Part shown: positions 45,796 to 54,498 of the stretch, one piece after another
Layout of the letters: every line of letters begins with the position of its first letter
Numbering within the stretch: position 1 is the stretch's first letter
Origin: Bdellovibrio sp. ZAP7
GTDB taxonomy: Bacteria > Bdellovibrionota_B > Oligoflexia > Oligoflexales > RGVZ01
Reading direction: 5' to 3'
Assembly: GCA_945900755.1 (NCBI GenBank)
Contig: CAMDKS010000007.1
Span: forward strand, 32,078 to 96,077
DNA: 64,000 bases
Notes under the pieces: model-generated
What the model saw: only the letters and a program-made list of their open reading frames with translations
What the model was told of the DNA's origin: nothing
Databases searched by the model: none
Made by a program: the position numbers and the translations under genes

Positions 45796-47322
45796 TTAGT
45801 GAAGTACGTCTTTTAAACCATGCGCCAATGCACCGCCACCTTTAATCCAATTTGATACCGACAAAATATCACCTGACAAAGACCGATCAACCGGCATTCC
45901 AGGAGATATTTTCCTGATTTTATCATGAACCTTCCCTAAAGGCATTGATGGACGCAATGGGGCATGGATATCAATGCCTTGCGCTGCTGTCAAAGCCTCG
46001 ATCGACAACACAGAAGCCACATGGCAACAAATTTTAAGGGCCTTACGAGCCGCAATCGGCCCCATGCTGACATGATCCTCTTTATCAGCCGACGTAGGAA
46101 TCGAATCCACCGAGGCGGGATGGCAAAGAATTTTGTTTTCCGAAACCAGTGCAGCAGCAACAACGTGAGGAATCATAAATCCACTATTCAGGCCGCTTTC
46201 ATTCATCACAAACGCAGGCAGCCCACTCATAGCAGGATTCGTCAGTTTCTCAATACGACGTTCTGAAATACTGCCAAGCTCGGCTATGGCAATGCCAAGA
46301 AAGTCCATGGCCATGGCCAACGCTTGACCATGAAAATTTCCACCGCTTAACACCGCGCCGTCTTCAAAAACAAGAGGATTATCGGTGACAGAATTCAAAT
46401 CACCGTCGACTCGAGCTGCAACAAAATCAATGACGTCCCGAGTTGCACCGTGGACCTGTGGGATACAGCGAAAACTGTATGGATCTTGAACGCGGGCACA
46501 ATTCGCATGACTATTCATAATTTGGTCTTTGCCAGCCAGCAGCCTCATCATATTTGCGGCGACCTTGTGTTGGCCTGGCTGCTCGCGCACGGATTGGATT
46601 CTCGGATCAAAGGCTGACTTGGTGCCTCTAATAGCCTCTAGACTAAGGGCTGCGATAACGTCGGCCGATTCAGATAGGACTTTTGCATCACGAACAGCGA
46701 AAGCTCCCAACACGGCCATGAATTGTGTTCCGTTTATTAAAGATAGTCCCTCTTTGGCACGAGGAACAAGTGGCGCAACCTTCGCTAATTTCAGGGCAGC
46801 AGTCGTCGCCATTCTCTTTCCCTTATAGAAAACTTCGCCTTCGCCAATTAATCCCAGAGCGAGGTGGGATAGGGGGGCGAGGTCTCCTGATGCTCCCACG
46901 CTACCTTGCACGGGAACCACCGGCAAAATATCGTGTTTGAGAAACTCCAAAATCGTTTCCACTGTATTTCGAGTGACGGCACTATGGCCCAGAAGAAATG
47001 TATGAGCACGAAGAATCAATAGACCGCGAGTCACTTCAGGCGTTGCGGGTTCGCCAACACCGCACGCATGACTGCGAATTAAATTATATTGCAAGGTTTG
47101 CAATTTATCGTTCTCGATCCGAACATCCGCTAAAAAACCAAATCCGGTATTAATCCCGTATATCACTTTGCCAGATTTAATCGCCTTTTCCACGATGGCT
47201 CGGTACGACTCAATGCGGCTCCACGCTGCTTTAGCCACGACCAAAGAGGGGGCAGGACTAGCTGCAAGAGACGCTAAATCCGACCATTTAAGGCGGTCGG
47301 TACCAAGAGAAAAGGCTGTCAT
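45796..47322 (-). CDS. hutH: Histidine ammonia-lyase family protein
   Basis: A protein of about 508 residues from the ATG at 47322. It has the MIO-forming triad in GSVGASGDLAPLSHLALG (Ala144-Ser145-Gly146) and the substrate-region YGINTGFGFLADVRI. The family removes ammonia from histidine to give urocanate. No hutU, hutI or hutG is nearby, so it may serve another purpose; tyrosine/phenylalanine lyases or aminomutases of the same fold are alternatives. Starts at 47340 (TTG) and 47334 are also possible. It follows rpe in the operon. Confidence 0.88.
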   Translation of the reverse strand: MTAFSLGTDRLKWSDLASLAASPAPSLVVAKAAWSRIESYRAIVEKAIKSGKVIYGINTGFGFLADVRIENDKLQTLQYNLIRSHACGVGEPATPEVTRGLLILRAHTFLLGHSAVTRNTVETILEFLKHDILPVVPVQGSVGASGDLAPLSHLALGLIGEGEVFYKGKRMATTAALKLAKVAPLVPRAKEGLSLINGTQFMAVLGAFAVRDAKVLSESADVIAALSLEAIRGTKSAFDPRIQSVREQPGQHKVAANMMRLLAGKDQIMNSHANCARVQDPYSFRCIPQVHGATRDVIDFVAARVDGDLNSVTDNPLVFEDGAVLSGGNFHGQALAMAMDFLGIAIAELGSISERRIEKLTNPAMSGLPAFVMNESGLNSGFMIPHVVAAALVSENKILCHPASVDSIPTSADKEDHVSMGPIAARKALKICCHVASVLSIEALTAAQGIDIHAPLRPSMPLGKVHDKIRKISPGMPVDRSLSGDILSVSNWIKGGGALAHGLKDVLH

Positions 47323-47391
47323 TTTATCAATCATCCTCAATGTTTTTTTTCAATTTAGAGTCACGGCAGCCGCAGCTTTCCCGCAGTATGG

Positions 47392-48060
47392 TCAGAGTGT
47401 CTTCAAAAGATTAATAGCGTGCTTTTGATCTGCGGCCTTGTATACAAAAGTTCCTGCAACTAAAATACTTGCGCCAGCCTCGACGACACGTCGGCCTGTT
47501 TCTTCGTTAATTCCGCCGTCCACCTCAATGCGGACCTTGCGATCTAATTGCTTGGCCACGAGCCAATCATGTAACGCCTTTACACGAGCCACTGAGTTCT
47601 CAATAAAACTTTGGCCTCCGAAGCCTGGATTTACCGACATCAACATAATTACATCCAGCAAAGGGGCGACCTCATACACTGATTCAATTGGCGTTGCGGG
47701 ATTCAGGGCAACGCCAACCTTTACACCCTTAGCACGAATGGCATTAATGAGGTTTTTAGCATCTTTCGCCGCTTCTATATGAAAAACTAATAGATCAGCA
47801 CCCGCATCGATGTAGGACATCGCCACATCATCTGGGTTACTCACCATGATATGAACGTCTAGCGGAATTTTAGAAACTTTTTTTAGCTCTTTGATCAGCG
47901 GTGGCCCAAACGTCAAATTTGGCACGAAATGACCATCCATAACATCGACGTGATGCCAATCAGCCCCAGCCTTTTCAACGGCTTCAATATCGCGGCCAAA
48001 AAAAAGTGGGCTTGCAGACAAGATACTTGGAGCGACTAATACGCGACTAGGCGTCAACAT
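47392..48060 (-). CDS. rpe: Ribulose-phosphate 3-epimerase
   Basis: A 222-residue TIM barrel with the family motifs VAPSILSAS, DWHHVDVMDGHFVPNLTFGPP, LDVHIMVSNPD, MLMSVNPGFGGQSFI and VDGGINEETG. It interconverts ribulose-5-phosphate and xylulose-5-phosphate in the pentose phosphate pathway. Its start overlaps the def gene by 14 bases. The ATG has GGGG about nine bases upstream. Confidence 0.96.
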   Translation of the reverse strand: MLTPSRVLVAPSILSASPLFFGRDIEAVEKAGADWHHVDVMDGHFVPNLTFGPPLIKELKKVSKIPLDVHIMVSNPDDVAMSYIDAGADLLVFHIEAAKDAKNLINAIRAKGVKVGVALNPATPIESVYEVAPLLDVIMLMSVNPGFGGQSFIENSVARVKALHDWLVAKQLDRKVRIEVDGGINEETGRRVVEAGASILVAGTFVYKAADQKHAINLLKTL

Positions 48061-48601
48061 GAATGTTGCCCCGCTTTAACATCTTCGCCTTAATACGGTC
48101 CGACTTTAATTTGCTCATGCGTTTAAAAAAGACGATGCCATTGATATGATCGATCTCATGCTGCAAACAAACAGCAAACAATCCATCGGCATGCACTTCA
48201 AATTCTTTGCCATTTTCATCAAAGGCTTTCACCCAAACTTCACTCGCTCTTTCGACGAAATCGAAAATATCGGGGAAGCTCAGACAGCCTTCTTGCCAGC
48301 GGTCAGTCCCTTCGGAATTAGTCACAACTGGGTTAATAAATGTGAATCGTTTGTTATGCCACCATTTTGGTTCCTCGGTGGCCGACTTCTCGCTTTTATC
48401 ATTTCTAACTGAGGGAATTTCGATCGTTACGATACGCCGCAAATCACCGACTTGATTCGCAGCCAGCCCAATTCCTGCGGTCTCCTTCATGGTATCGTGC
48501 ATATCTGCGACAAATGCTCTCAAGGCATTATCGAAAAGTACAACCTCTTGCGCCGGAACTTCTAAAACCTTCGACGGCCACTCAAAAATTCTTAATGCAG
48601 T
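48047..48601 (-). CDS. def: Peptide deformylase
   Basis: About 184 residues from the ATG at 48601 (GGGGAG upstream). The three family motifs are present: GIGLAANQVG (from about residue 44), EGCLSFPD (105-112) and HEIDHINGIVF (149-159), which together hold the metal. It removes the formyl group from the initiator methionine. A charged loop of about 15 residues (KSEKSATEEPKWW) is inserted between motifs 1 and 2. It is the first gene of the def-rpe-hutH operon; fmt, a common partner, is absent. Confidence 0.95.
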   Translation of the reverse strand, partial: TALRIFEWPSKVLEVPAQEVVLFDNALRAFVADMHDTMKETAGIGLAANQVGDLRRIVTIEIPSVRNDKSEKSATEEPKWWHNKRFTFINPVVTNSEGTDRWQEGCLSFPDIFDFVERASEVWVKAFDENGKEFEVHADGLFAVCLQHEIDHINGIVFFKRMSKLKSDRIKAKMLKRGNIHVDA

Positions 48602-48722
48602 CATCCACTCGCTCCCCAAAAACAAAAAAGACCATCCTCACCAGAGGCCTCTGCCAATTGTGCTGAATTGGATAGCATATTAGGCTACAAGTGGCGACTA
48701 ACTTTAGTAAACTAGGCAATAA

Positions 48723-48956
48723 TCAGAGGGTTTGCGTGCGGCCTGAAATCCGTGCAAATCCATCACTAGCCAACCGGCTTACAGACGTAGCTGCATCCGA
48801 GAGTTGGCGATCGATCGCTTCAACAATTTGATTTTTCACAAGAATATCGTTGGCATGATGAAAGATTGTGCCTTCTCCAACTCGAATAGATAGGATATAG
48901 ACCCAAAGAACACCTGTTCCTAGAAACTTAAGCGTATTTTTAACTCGGTCACTCAT
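48723..48956 (-). CDS. Small hypothetical membrane-associated protein
   Basis: Not recognised. 77 residues with a hydrophobic segment (LKFLGTGVLWVYILSI, residues 9-24) and an amphipathic C-terminal helix. GAGGAG lies five bases before the ATG. It stands alone between def and the divergent response regulator. A 10-base palindrome (AGAGGCCTCT) lies after its stop. Confidence 0.55.
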   Translation of the reverse strand: MSDRVKNTLKFLGTGVLWVYILSIRVGEGTIFHHANDILVKNQIVEAIDRQLSDAATSVSRLASDGFARISGRTQTL

Positions 48957-49186
48957 AGAATCTCCTCAATAGTGAAATCATTGTTCATGCTTAATTTTAA
49001 ACCAAACTCTGCAAAACAGCAAAGGAACCAGGCAAAAAACTATATCAATTAACCTCCCTATGATGTGTTTGTAAGCAGCGCCATGGCCTGTTAACAGTAA
49101 TGTTAATAGCTTATTACTGGCACGTGACAGCCATACGACATGCAAATCAGAGACTTCCCCCATCAACGCTAAAAACGGAGCCCTTC

Positions 49187-50125
49187 ATGAACGCCCCCAG
49201 CACCCCTAAACGAATACTAATTGTGGACGATGAACGGGACATTCTTGCTTTATTGTCCAGTTGTTTTACCGATAAAAACATTAAGGTGGTCACGGCTGAA
49301 AATGGTCAACGAGCTCTCCAAATGTCAGAGAGCGACAAATACGATGCGATCATCACGGATTATAAAATGCCGCAAATGAACGGCCTTGATCTAATTAGGC
49401 ACCTTCGCAACAGCAAACTTAATAGGGCAACACCCATTTTCTTGGTCACGGGAAACGCGGATACTGATGCCATTCGCAAAATAGCTATGCTTGGTATCGC
49501 CAATATTATTATGAAGCCGTTCTCCACCGATGACATCGCGACCAAGATTATGGCTAAAATAATCCCCAAACCCAAAGCGCAAGTTACCTATGACGTTAAT
49601 TTTATCAATTGTTGCACCCAGGCTGCACAAGAGGTATTGGAATTCTACCTAGGCTCATCGCCAACCATTGGAAAACCGAGTATTAAAACTGACACCCTAA
49701 CCCAAGGTTTCGCTTCGGGTTTGATTTCCATCTGCCACAAAAATGAAATTCTTGGCTCTTTTTCACTAACGGTGGATAAATTGTTCGTCACAAATCTCGG
49801 CAAAAGCATATTCGGAGAAGGCGGCCCCGCATTGGACGACGCCATGATTGCCGATATGACAGGAGAAATGTGTAACCAACTCGTCGGCAAGCTAAAAATA
49901 CATCTTGCCAAAGAAAGTTATTACATCACTATCGGATTACCCGAAATGGTAGTCGGAGAGAATCATCGAATTGCACACAAGTCCAAAAATCCCGTGCTCT
50001 GCATTCCAATAAAATGCGCCGACAGCCATGCTACCATCGAAATATGCCTTTCTGGCGCTATTGAAAAGGGTGAGCCACCTGAAGGGGGCTCCGAATCAAT
50101 AGACTCTGGCTCCATCATGTTCTGA
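49187..50125 (+). CDS. Response regulator fused to a CheX-like domain
   Basis: About 312 residues from the ATG at 49187, with GGAG upstream; the frame opens at 49100. Residues 9-125 form a receiver: ILIVDDERDI (acidic pocket), AIITDYKMP (phosphate-accepting Asp) and the lysine in IIMKPFS. Residues 140-290 resemble a CheC/CheX-type domain (QGFASGLISICHKNEILGSFSLTVDK; DDAMIADMTGEMCNQLVG). CheX-type domains can remove phosphate from CheY. No kinase or chemotaxis genes are adjacent, so it is an orphan. Possible link to motility or adhesion is inferred. Confidence 0.82.
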   Translation: MNAPSTPKRILIVDDERDILALLSSCFTDKNIKVVTAENGQRALQMSESDKYDAIITDYKMPQMNGLDLIRHLRNSKLNRATPIFLVTGNADTDAIRKIAMLGIANIIMKPFSTDDIATKIMAKIIPKPKAQVTYDVNFINCCTQAAQEVLEFYLGSSPTIGKPSIKTDTLTQGFASGLISICHKNEILGSFSLTVDKLFVTNLGKSIFGEGGPALDDAMIADMTGEMCNQLVGKLKIHLAKESYYITIGLPEMVVGENHRIAHKSKNPVLCIPIKCADSHATIEICLSGAIEKGEPPEGGSESIDSGSIMF

Positions 50126-50182
50126 GATAGAAAGTCAGAATGCTTATATTCGCCGGGATCCTTCGCCTTCGGCTCAGGACAC

Positions 50183-50208
50183 GATTCTGGCGCTGTCGCG
50201 CCAGAATC
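50183..50208. other. Perfect hairpin between the REC-CheX gene and lon
   Basis: An 11-base stem (GATTCTGGCGC / GCGCCAGAATC) with a four-base loop. It lies between two convergent genes and touches the lon stop. No T-run follows on either side, so intrinsic termination would be weak. Confidence 0.7.
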
Positions 50209-52667
50209 TAACTGGCTAGATCCGTCGGCAACACCTTTGTACGATGCCCGTGCAATGGGATGACATCTTTTGAGGTTGCGGTGCCGCCGAACATAATCGC
50301 GAATACATCGGTATAATTTTTTACAAACGTAACTTTAATTTTCTTCTTCACGTTTGTAGGAAGCGCATCAAAATTAGCTTTATTCTTGAAGGGTACGAGC
50401 ACATGCTCGACGCCTTCACGAAGTGCAGCTAGGACTTTTTCACGGAGGCCACCGATTGGGAGGACGAGTCCATGAAGGGTGATTTCGCCAGTCATAGCAA
50501 TCTTGTCATTTGGGGCACGTCCAAGAATTGCAGATAGCATAGAGCAGGCCAGAGTAATTCCGGCACTTGGTCCATCCTTAGGGACGCCGCCTGCGGGAAT
50601 ATGGACATGAATTTCCGTTTTCGCCAGAATATCAGGATCTATTCCGAACACATCGGCACGAGAGCGTAGGTAGCTCAGGGCTGTTTGTGCACTTTCCTTC
50701 ATGACTTCACCAAGCTGCCCAGTTAGCACGAGGCGTCCTGAGGCTGACGGTAAAAGATTCGTTTCGATGGCCAACACTTCCCCACCGTATTGGGTGTAGG
50801 CGAGGCCTAGAGCGACGCCTCGGGTCGTATCATGGTGATTGAAGCTATCACCATATTTGTTTGCGCCGAGATGCTTTTGAATGAGTGCTGGCGTCATTTT
50901 TAAATGGCCGTTACCCGGGCTAGCCGCTTCAAACGAACCTTTTTCTGCAAACTCGCGAGCTAGTTTTCGGCAAACACTTGCGATTTGTTTTTCAAGGCCA
51001 CGAAGACCACTTTCGCGAGTATAGCCATTAATAATCGCAGTAACGGCAGGTTTGTTGAATGAGACATGGGCGTCTGCAAGGCCAGTTTCTTTAATCGTTT
51101 TGGGGATCAGGAACATATTTGCAATAATGAGTTTTTCTTCCTCGCTATAACCAGAAACCTCTATGATTTCTAGGCGGTCACGTAGTGGTCCTGGAATGGT
51201 ATCCAGAGTATTGGCGTTAGCGATGAACGTCACGTCAGAGAGATCGACTGAGACCCCGATATAGTGATCAATAAAACTTTTGTTTTGCTCAGGATCGAGG
51301 ACCTCAAGCAGTGCACTAGACGGATCACCACGGTGATCGGAGCCGAGTTTATCAATTTCATCCAGCATGATTACGGGGTTCATAGTCCCAGCCTGTTTAA
51401 GGCTGTTAATGACGCGGCCGGGGTAAGCTCCAACATAGGTTTTGCGGTGGCCACGAATTTCCGCTTCATCACGGACTCCGCCAAGTGAGATGCGAGAAAA
51501 TTCTCGGCCCATGGATTTTGCAATCGATTTTCCAAGACTTGTTTTGCCGACGCCTGGGGGGCCAACAAAACAAATGATCGGGCTTTTTGAATTTGGATTC
51601 AGTTTTTTTACCGCAAGAAATTCAAGAATACGGTCTTTGACCTGATCTAGGCCGTGGTGATCATCGTCGAGAATTTTTTTAGTTTTTGCAAGTTCGATGG
51701 CTTCTGTAGATTTTTTGCCCCAAGGCAACGACAGTACTGTTTCAATGTGAGTACGGGTTAAGGACGCTTCGCTGGTATCTTGGTGCATGCGTTCAAGTCG
51801 TTTAATTTGGCGAGTAAGTTCTTCTTTTGCCTCGACAGTAAGTGCGACGGCATCCATTTTTTTCCACAGGGTTTCGACGTCATCTTTGCCATCGTTATCG
51901 CCCAGCTCATTTTTGATAACTTTGATTTGCTCACGAAGGTAGTGTTCACGTTGCATGCGGCCGATTTCTTCTTTGGCCTGACTTTGGATTCTAACCTGCA
52001 TTTGGTAGACTTCGATTTCACGGGAAAGATACTGGTGTACCCGACGTAGGCGTTCTAATGGGTTTTGAACCGCTAGAATTCTCTGAGCATCTGCAACTTT
52101 AAGACCAAGGTTTGAAGCGACAAGGTCTGCTAGGCGTGAGGGATCTGACACATCTTCGAGGATCATCAAGATATCAGGAGAAAGAACTTTACCAAGTGAA
52201 ACTACTTTTTCGAGACTATCGCGAACTGCACGAACAAGGGCCTCAAGCTCTGGCGAGGAGCTTGCGACGACTGGTTCGTTCATTTGGATAACTCGAACCG
52301 ATGGGTAGCCATCTGTTGCAACCATCTCTTGAATACGTGCTTTGTGAATTCCTTGAACAAGAACTCTCATTCGTCCATCAGGCATCTTGCGAGTGCGCAT
52401 GACTGAACAAACAGTTCCTGTAGTATAGACGTCGAATGGGGCCTCCAAAGTGCATTCGAGACCTTCACCTTCTTCTCCTGCGACCTTAAAGGCCGAGAGA
52501 AAAATTTTGCGGTTGCCGGCAAAGGCATTTTCAACCGCATTGATGCAGAGGTCTTCATTAATGAAGACTGGCACAATCATGTGAGGAAAGACGACAATGT
52601 CTTTCAAGGGCAGTAATGGGATTTCGTGGGTTAGATCTAGAGCTGTCTTATCGCCGGTTCCGCTCAT
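50208..52667 (-). CDS. lon: ATP-dependent protease Lon
   Basis: An 819-residue Lon from the ATG at 52667, which has GAGGAG six bases upstream. Domains: N-terminal substrate domain (residues 15-200), helical linker, AAA+ module with Walker A GPPGVGKT (369-376) and Walker B MLDEIDK, and the C-terminal protease domain with catalytic Ser701 in PKDGPSAG and Lys744. It degrades misfolded and short-lived regulatory proteins in the cytoplasm. It stands upstream of grpE's operon end, single gene, without clpX or hupB nearby. Confidence 0.97.
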   Translation of the reverse strand: MSGTGDKTALDLTHEIPLLPLKDIVVFPHMIVPVFINEDLCINAVENAFAGNRKIFLSAFKVAGEEGEGLECTLEAPFDVYTTGTVCSVMRTRKMPDGRMRVLVQGIHKARIQEMVATDGYPSVRVIQMNEPVVASSSPELEALVRAVRDSLEKVVSLGKVLSPDILMILEDVSDPSRLADLVASNLGLKVADAQRILAVQNPLERLRRVHQYLSREIEVYQMQVRIQSQAKEEIGRMQREHYLREQIKVIKNELGDNDGKDDVETLWKKMDAVALTVEAKEELTRQIKRLERMHQDTSEASLTRTHIETVLSLPWGKKSTEAIELAKTKKILDDDHHGLDQVKDRILEFLAVKKLNPNSKSPIICFVGPPGVGKTSLGKSIAKSMGREFSRISLGGVRDEAEIRGHRKTYVGAYPGRVINSLKQAGTMNPVIMLDEIDKLGSDHRGDPSSALLEVLDPEQNKSFIDHYIGVSVDLSDVTFIANANTLDTIPGPLRDRLEIIEVSGYSEEEKLIIANMFLIPKTIKETGLADAHVSFNKPAVTAIINGYTRESGLRGLEKQIASVCRKLAREFAEKGSFEAASPGNGHLKMTPALIQKHLGANKYGDSFNHHDTTRGVALGLAYTQYGGEVLAIETNLLPSASGRLVLTGQLGEVMKESAQTALSYLRSRADVFGIDPDILAKTEIHVHIPAGGVPKDGPSAGITLACSMLSAILGRAPNDKIAMTGEITLHGLVLPIGGLREKVLAALREGVEHVLVPFKNKANFDALPTNVKKKIKVTFVKNYTDVFAIMFGGTATSKDVIPLHGHRTKVLPTDLAS

Positions 52668-52862
52668 GTTAAACTCCTCGTGCCGTTGATGCTGTCGCAT
52701 CGGTTTGTTTCGAATTCTGTTTCACATACCAATTCATCGGCTACATGAAAAAAAACCTTAATCGGGGGCGAAGAGCTTTGCTTTTACGGACACTGGCTTA
52801 AAGGCGAAAATGACGGAGGTTCTTCTAACAGTGACTAGGACTTAGAGCCCTTGATCATTTCA

Positions 52863-53483
52863 TTATTCGGCACCTCCAGGCACCTTAACACTAACCATGG
52901 ATGGCCTAACAAGCCGTCCGTGTAACGCATAGCCCCTCATGAATTCAGTCGCTACAATCTCTTCTGTAACGTCGGCTGATTCAATTCGCTGGATGGCCTG
53001 ATGGAAGTTTGGATCAAATGATTTTCCGATAGCTTCAACAGGTTCCAGCCCGTGCTTTGCAAGCGCAGAAAGAAACAGCTTGTGAACCATCGTCATACCT
53101 TCTCGAAAACTTGCGATGTCGCCAGATTCGGAATGAGTTGACGATGCGGACAGTGCTTTATCGAAGGTATCAAGTACAGGAATCATATCTTTCAATATGG
53201 ATTCGGAGCTGTACTTTATGAAATCTGCTTTTTCTCTTTCGAGTCTTTTGCGCATGTTATCCATTTCGGCAACATTACGCAGTAAGCGATCTTTCATATC
53301 AGCCAGTTCTTGGCTGAGTCGTTCGACTTCTTTACCACTCGCTTCATCTGTCGCTTTATGGGGGGAAGCGACTGCCTCGGCATTATCCGAGGCGCTCTCA
53401 TTCGCGTGGCCATTGGCTCCCGCGATAGGGGACTGGTTGGAGTTAGAGTCATTGCTGAAATCTGAATCGGCGTCTTGTGTCAT
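52863..53483 (-). CDS. grpE: GrpE nucleotide exchange factor
   Basis: A 206-residue GrpE. Residues 1-50 are acidic and disordered. A long coiled coil follows (about residues 50-80, LSQELADMKDRLLRNVAEMDNMRKRLEREK), then the beta domain with GLEPVEAIGKSFDPNFHQAI and the C-terminal RPSMVSV. It releases ADP from DnaK. The usual partners hrcA, dnaK and dnaJ are not in the window. A GGAGG lies seven bases before the ATG. Confidence 0.93.
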   Translation of the reverse strand: MTQDADSDFSNDSNSNQSPIAGANGHANESASDNAEAVASPHKATDEASGKEVERLSQELADMKDRLLRNVAEMDNMRKRLEREKADFIKYSSESILKDMIPVLDTFDKALSASSTHSESGDIASFREGMTMVHKLFLSALAKHGLEPVEAIGKSFDPNFHQAIQRIESADVTEEIVATEFMRGYALHGRLVRPSMVSVKVPGGAE

Positions 53484-53553
53484 TTAGTTCCTCCACAATC
53501 GTTTATGTTTACGATTAAGGAGGCACTATAGTCACGTTTTCGGCGCTGGCAAG

Positions 53554-53574
53554 GTCAGAAAATCCTTTTCTGAC
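53554..53574. promoter_or_regulatory. Palindrome upstream of grpE
   Basis: A perfect nine-base inverted repeat (GTCAGAAAA, three-base centre, TTTTCTGAC) about 70 bases upstream of the grpE start. It is not a CIRCE element. It could be an operator or a weak terminator for leftward or rightward transcription; the role is unknown. A second short repeat (AATCGT..ACGATT) lies near 53493-53512. Confidence 0.4.
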
Positions 53575-53774
53575 TGATTCCACATCATTTCAGCACCATT
53601 ACACATTTAGACATCCATTCGACTTCACGACTTTCTCCACCTTTTTAATCATACCTACGGTTTTGGCGATTGATAATCGGCAGAATTTTCCTATTTCACG
53701 CTGCCCCTCCCCCTAGTTGCGTGAAAGCAAGCCATTTATTTAGCAATTAGCCATTTTTTTTTGCATAAGCTGCA

Positions 53775-53803
53775 TTGACACAAGCCTCATCCCTTGCTAT
53801 TCC
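53775..53803 (+). promoter_or_regulatory. Candidate promoter for the Fis-like gene, with long leader
   Basis: TTGACA (53775-53780) and TATTCC (53798-53803) with a 17-base spacer. It would create a leader of about 190 bases before the Fis-like gene. In the gap 53484-54004, besides this and the palindromes near grpE, only two GTCGTTTT direct repeats near 53918 and 53952 were seen. Confidence 0.4.
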
Positions 53804-54004
53804 ATGAGTCCCGTTTTGAAAGGCCTTTTAATTAATCGGACGACAGTTCGGGTGTTTCTTGTGTCATACCGTTTTATTCGTTGTTCCAATCGGTCCATTT
53901 TAGAGGCCGAAGTGCCAGCCAGTCGTTTTAGACCCTTGTGCCCGCCATATAGTCGTTTTTTAAGTGTGCCTTAACCAATAATGAATTCTAGTGGAGAACA
54001 CCCT

Positions 54005-54373
54005 GTGGACATGCAGACCGTAACCAGCTCAATATCACCAGTCAAAATCATCCCATCAACCGTTCGTATTGAAGCCGACGCAACCCGTTATGCCTCTACT
54101 CTTCCGTTCGCGGCAGACACTGAGTTTACTGGCAAACTAGACAGCTTTTCATTAGAAGCAGTTGTCGAGCACAAAATTTCTAAATTCCTCGACCAAGTCG
54201 GCGGAATGTACCCAGAAGACCTACATAGCCTCATTCTTGGAAAAGTAGAGAAGCCTCTATTGACCCAGATTCTTCGTCGCACCGGCGGCAACCAAGTTCA
54301 TGCCAGCCGCATTCTCGGCATTAACCGCAATACACTTCGCAAAAAAATGAAAATGCACGCTGTTAAGGCGTAA
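54005..54373 (+). CDS. Fis-family DNA-binding protein
   Basis: About 122 residues. The C-terminal 45 residues match the Fis/NtrC helix-turn-helix (LLTQILRRTGGNQVHASRILGINRNTLRKKMK), which binds DNA. The N-terminal half is less conserved than in classic Fis. The start is taken as GTG at 54005, with GGAG eight bases upstream; ATG at 54011 or 53981 are alternatives. Fis-like proteins shape the nucleoid and regulate stable RNA genes, of interest because a histone homologue is also encoded nearby. Transcribed alone. Confidence 0.8.
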   Translation: MDMQTVTSSISPVKIIPSTVRIEADATRYASTLPFAADTEFTGKLDSFSLEAVVEHKISKFLDQVGGMYPEDLHSLILGKVEKPLLTQILRRTGGNQVHASRILGINRNTLRKKMKMHAVKA

Positions 54374-54416
54374 TTCGTAGGCGAAAGCCTCCCATTAGGT
54401 TTTATCAATAGCATGT

Positions 54417-54456
54417 AGAAGACCAGCCTCTTGAGGATTCAAGGAGCTGGTCTTCT
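54417..54456. terminator. Hairpin after the Fis-like gene
   Basis: An 11-base stem (AGAAGACCAGC / GCTGGTCTTCT) with a partly paired loop, between the convergent Fis-like and dnaB genes. Only a weak T-rich tail follows, so termination may be inefficient or Rho-assisted. Confidence 0.5.
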
Positions 54457-54498
54457 GCATTTGTAGTGCAGGCGAGCCTATGACGTCTAGTCCCAAGC

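Noticed and set aside
53554..53574. CIRCE heat-shock operator upstream of grpE
   Set aside because: The palindrome does not match the TTAGCACTC-N9-GAGTGCTAA consensus and has a three-base centre.
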